Part shown: positions 5,250-5,746 of the stretch, one piece after another
Layout of the letters: each line of letters opens with the position of its first letter
Numbering within the stretch: position 1 is the stretch's first letter
DNA from: Sphingomonadaceae bacterium
Lineage (GTDB): Bacteria > Pseudomonadota > Alphaproteobacteria > Sphingomonadales > Sphingomonadaceae
Length of the DNA stretch: 5,746 nucleotides
Assembly: GCA_019454625.1 (NCBI GenBank)
Contig: JACFNY010000144.1
Coordinates: 1 to 5,746, forward strand
Direction of reading: 5' to 3'
Translations under genes and position numbers: made by a program
The notes under the pieces: model-generated
Database searches by the model: none
Seen by the model: only the letters and a program-made list of their open reading frames with translations
Told to the model about the DNA's origin: nothing

Positions 5250-5746
5250 ATGCGGATCGCGCTCGCGCTTGCGGTTGTTCTCTCGGCGGGCGCTGCGGAC
5301 GCGCGGACCGTCATCGTCAATGCGAACGGCTACACGCTCGATGACATCGGCCGCCTCGCGAAATTCGGCGGGCTGGTCGTCGGCGACGACGGCCGTGTCG
5401 AGCGCCTGCTGAAACCGGGCGAGAAGGTTGACGGAGAGGTTGTCGATGCAGGCGGCAGGACGCTGCTTCCCGGCCTCATCGACGCGCACGGCCATGTCAT
5501 GGGCCTCGGCTTCATGGCGCTCCAGATCGACCTGTCGGACACGACGAGCATCGACCAGGCGCTCGCGAGGGTCGCGTCATACGCCGCCGCGAACCCGGAC
5601 CGGAAATGGATCGTCGGCGGCGGCTGGAACCAGGTGAGCTGGGGCCTCGACCGCTTCCCGACCGCCGAGGAGCTCGATCTCGCCGTGGCCGACCGCCCGG
5701 TCTGGCTTGCCCGTATCGACGGGCACGCGGGCTGGGCGAATACGGC
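5250..5746 (+). CDS. Exported YtcJ-like amidohydrolase (family 3), 3' end outside window
   Basis: Only the first 165 codons are present; the frame is still open at the window edge. An N-terminal hydrophobic stretch, MRIALALAVVLSAGAADA, ends in a plausible signal peptidase site (ADA at 16-18), suggesting export to the periplasm. The small beta-domain found at the front of amidohydrolases follows, then GRTLLPGLIDAHGHV (69-83), with the metal-binding HxH pair His80 and His82. WIVGGGWNQVSWGLDRFPT (120-138) and RIDGHAGWAN (155-164) are characteristic of the YtcJ/amidohydrolase-3 group. Such enzymes hydrolyse amide or related C-N bonds, but substrates of YtcJ-like members are mostly unknown. The ATG at 5250 follows the reductase stop by 4 nt, with AGGGG 8 nt upstream, so the two genes are very likely one operon. 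The catalytic Asp and remaining metal ligands lie beyond the window. Confidence 0.9.
   Translation, partial: MRIALALAVVLSAGAADARTVIVNANGYTLDDIGRLAKFGGLVVGDDGRVERLLKPGEKVDGEVVDAGGRTLLPGLIDAHGHVMGLGFMALQIDLSDTTSIDQALARVASYAAANPDRKWIVGGGWNQVSWGLDRFPTAEELDLAVADRPVWLARIDGHAGWANT

Noticed and set aside
3836..5320. 494-codon open frame on the minus strand
   Set aside because: It is antisense to the complete 3-hydroxyisobutyrate-dehydrogenase-family gene and out of frame with ilvA, and no motifs are visible.

Overview
The window is GC-rich bacterial DNA, with most third codon positions G or C and long spurious antisense reading frames. It most resembles an alphaproteobacterium, probably a sphingomonad. 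That placement is inferred from composition and gene types (a Bpt-type leucyltransferase, a single-ACT threonine ammonia-lyase, a YtcJ-type amidohydrolase) and not from any marker gene. It is mostly ordinary chromosomal housekeeping DNA. I see no insertion sequence, CRISPR array, rRNA, credible tRNA or phage gene.

Layout: two transcription units diverge from a 109-bp intergenic region (4270-4378). Leftward on the minus strand lies a compact four-gene run. It starts with a threonine ammonia-lyase (ilvA, 4269-3031), followed 8 nt later by an ATP-grasp ligase of unknown substrate (3022-2177), whose ribosome binding site contains the ilvA stop codon. After 64 nt comes an orphan MotB-like peptidoglycan-binding motor protein (2112-1273), then 9 nt later the N-degron enzyme aspartate/glutamate leucyltransferase (bpt, 1263-511). 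Rightward on the plus strand lie a 3-hydroxyisobutyrate-dehydrogenase-type reductase (4379-5245, TTG start with a strong ribosome binding site) and, 4 nt later, an exported YtcJ-like amidohydrolase that runs off the window end (5250 onward).

Beyond bpt, after a 152-bp hairpin-rich spacer, is a separate small minus-strand gene (358-122). It encodes a 78-residue secreted protein whose mature part is almost entirely four tandem 11-residue calcium-loop repeats, encoded by four 33-bp DNA repeats. It is the least ordinary item here, together with the orphan MotB, which carries Gly in place of the usual peptidoglycan-binding Asp, and the translational coupling of an uncharacterised ATP-grasp ligase to threonine ammonia-lyase.

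The four leftward genes do not form an obvious single pathway. IlvA supplies 2-oxobutanoate for isoleucine synthesis, the ATP-grasp enzyme probably joins an amine to a carboxylate, MotB-like acts at the envelope, and Bpt marks proteins for ClpS/ClpAP degradation. Shared expression is suggested only by spacing. Positions 1-121 hold no gene I can support.
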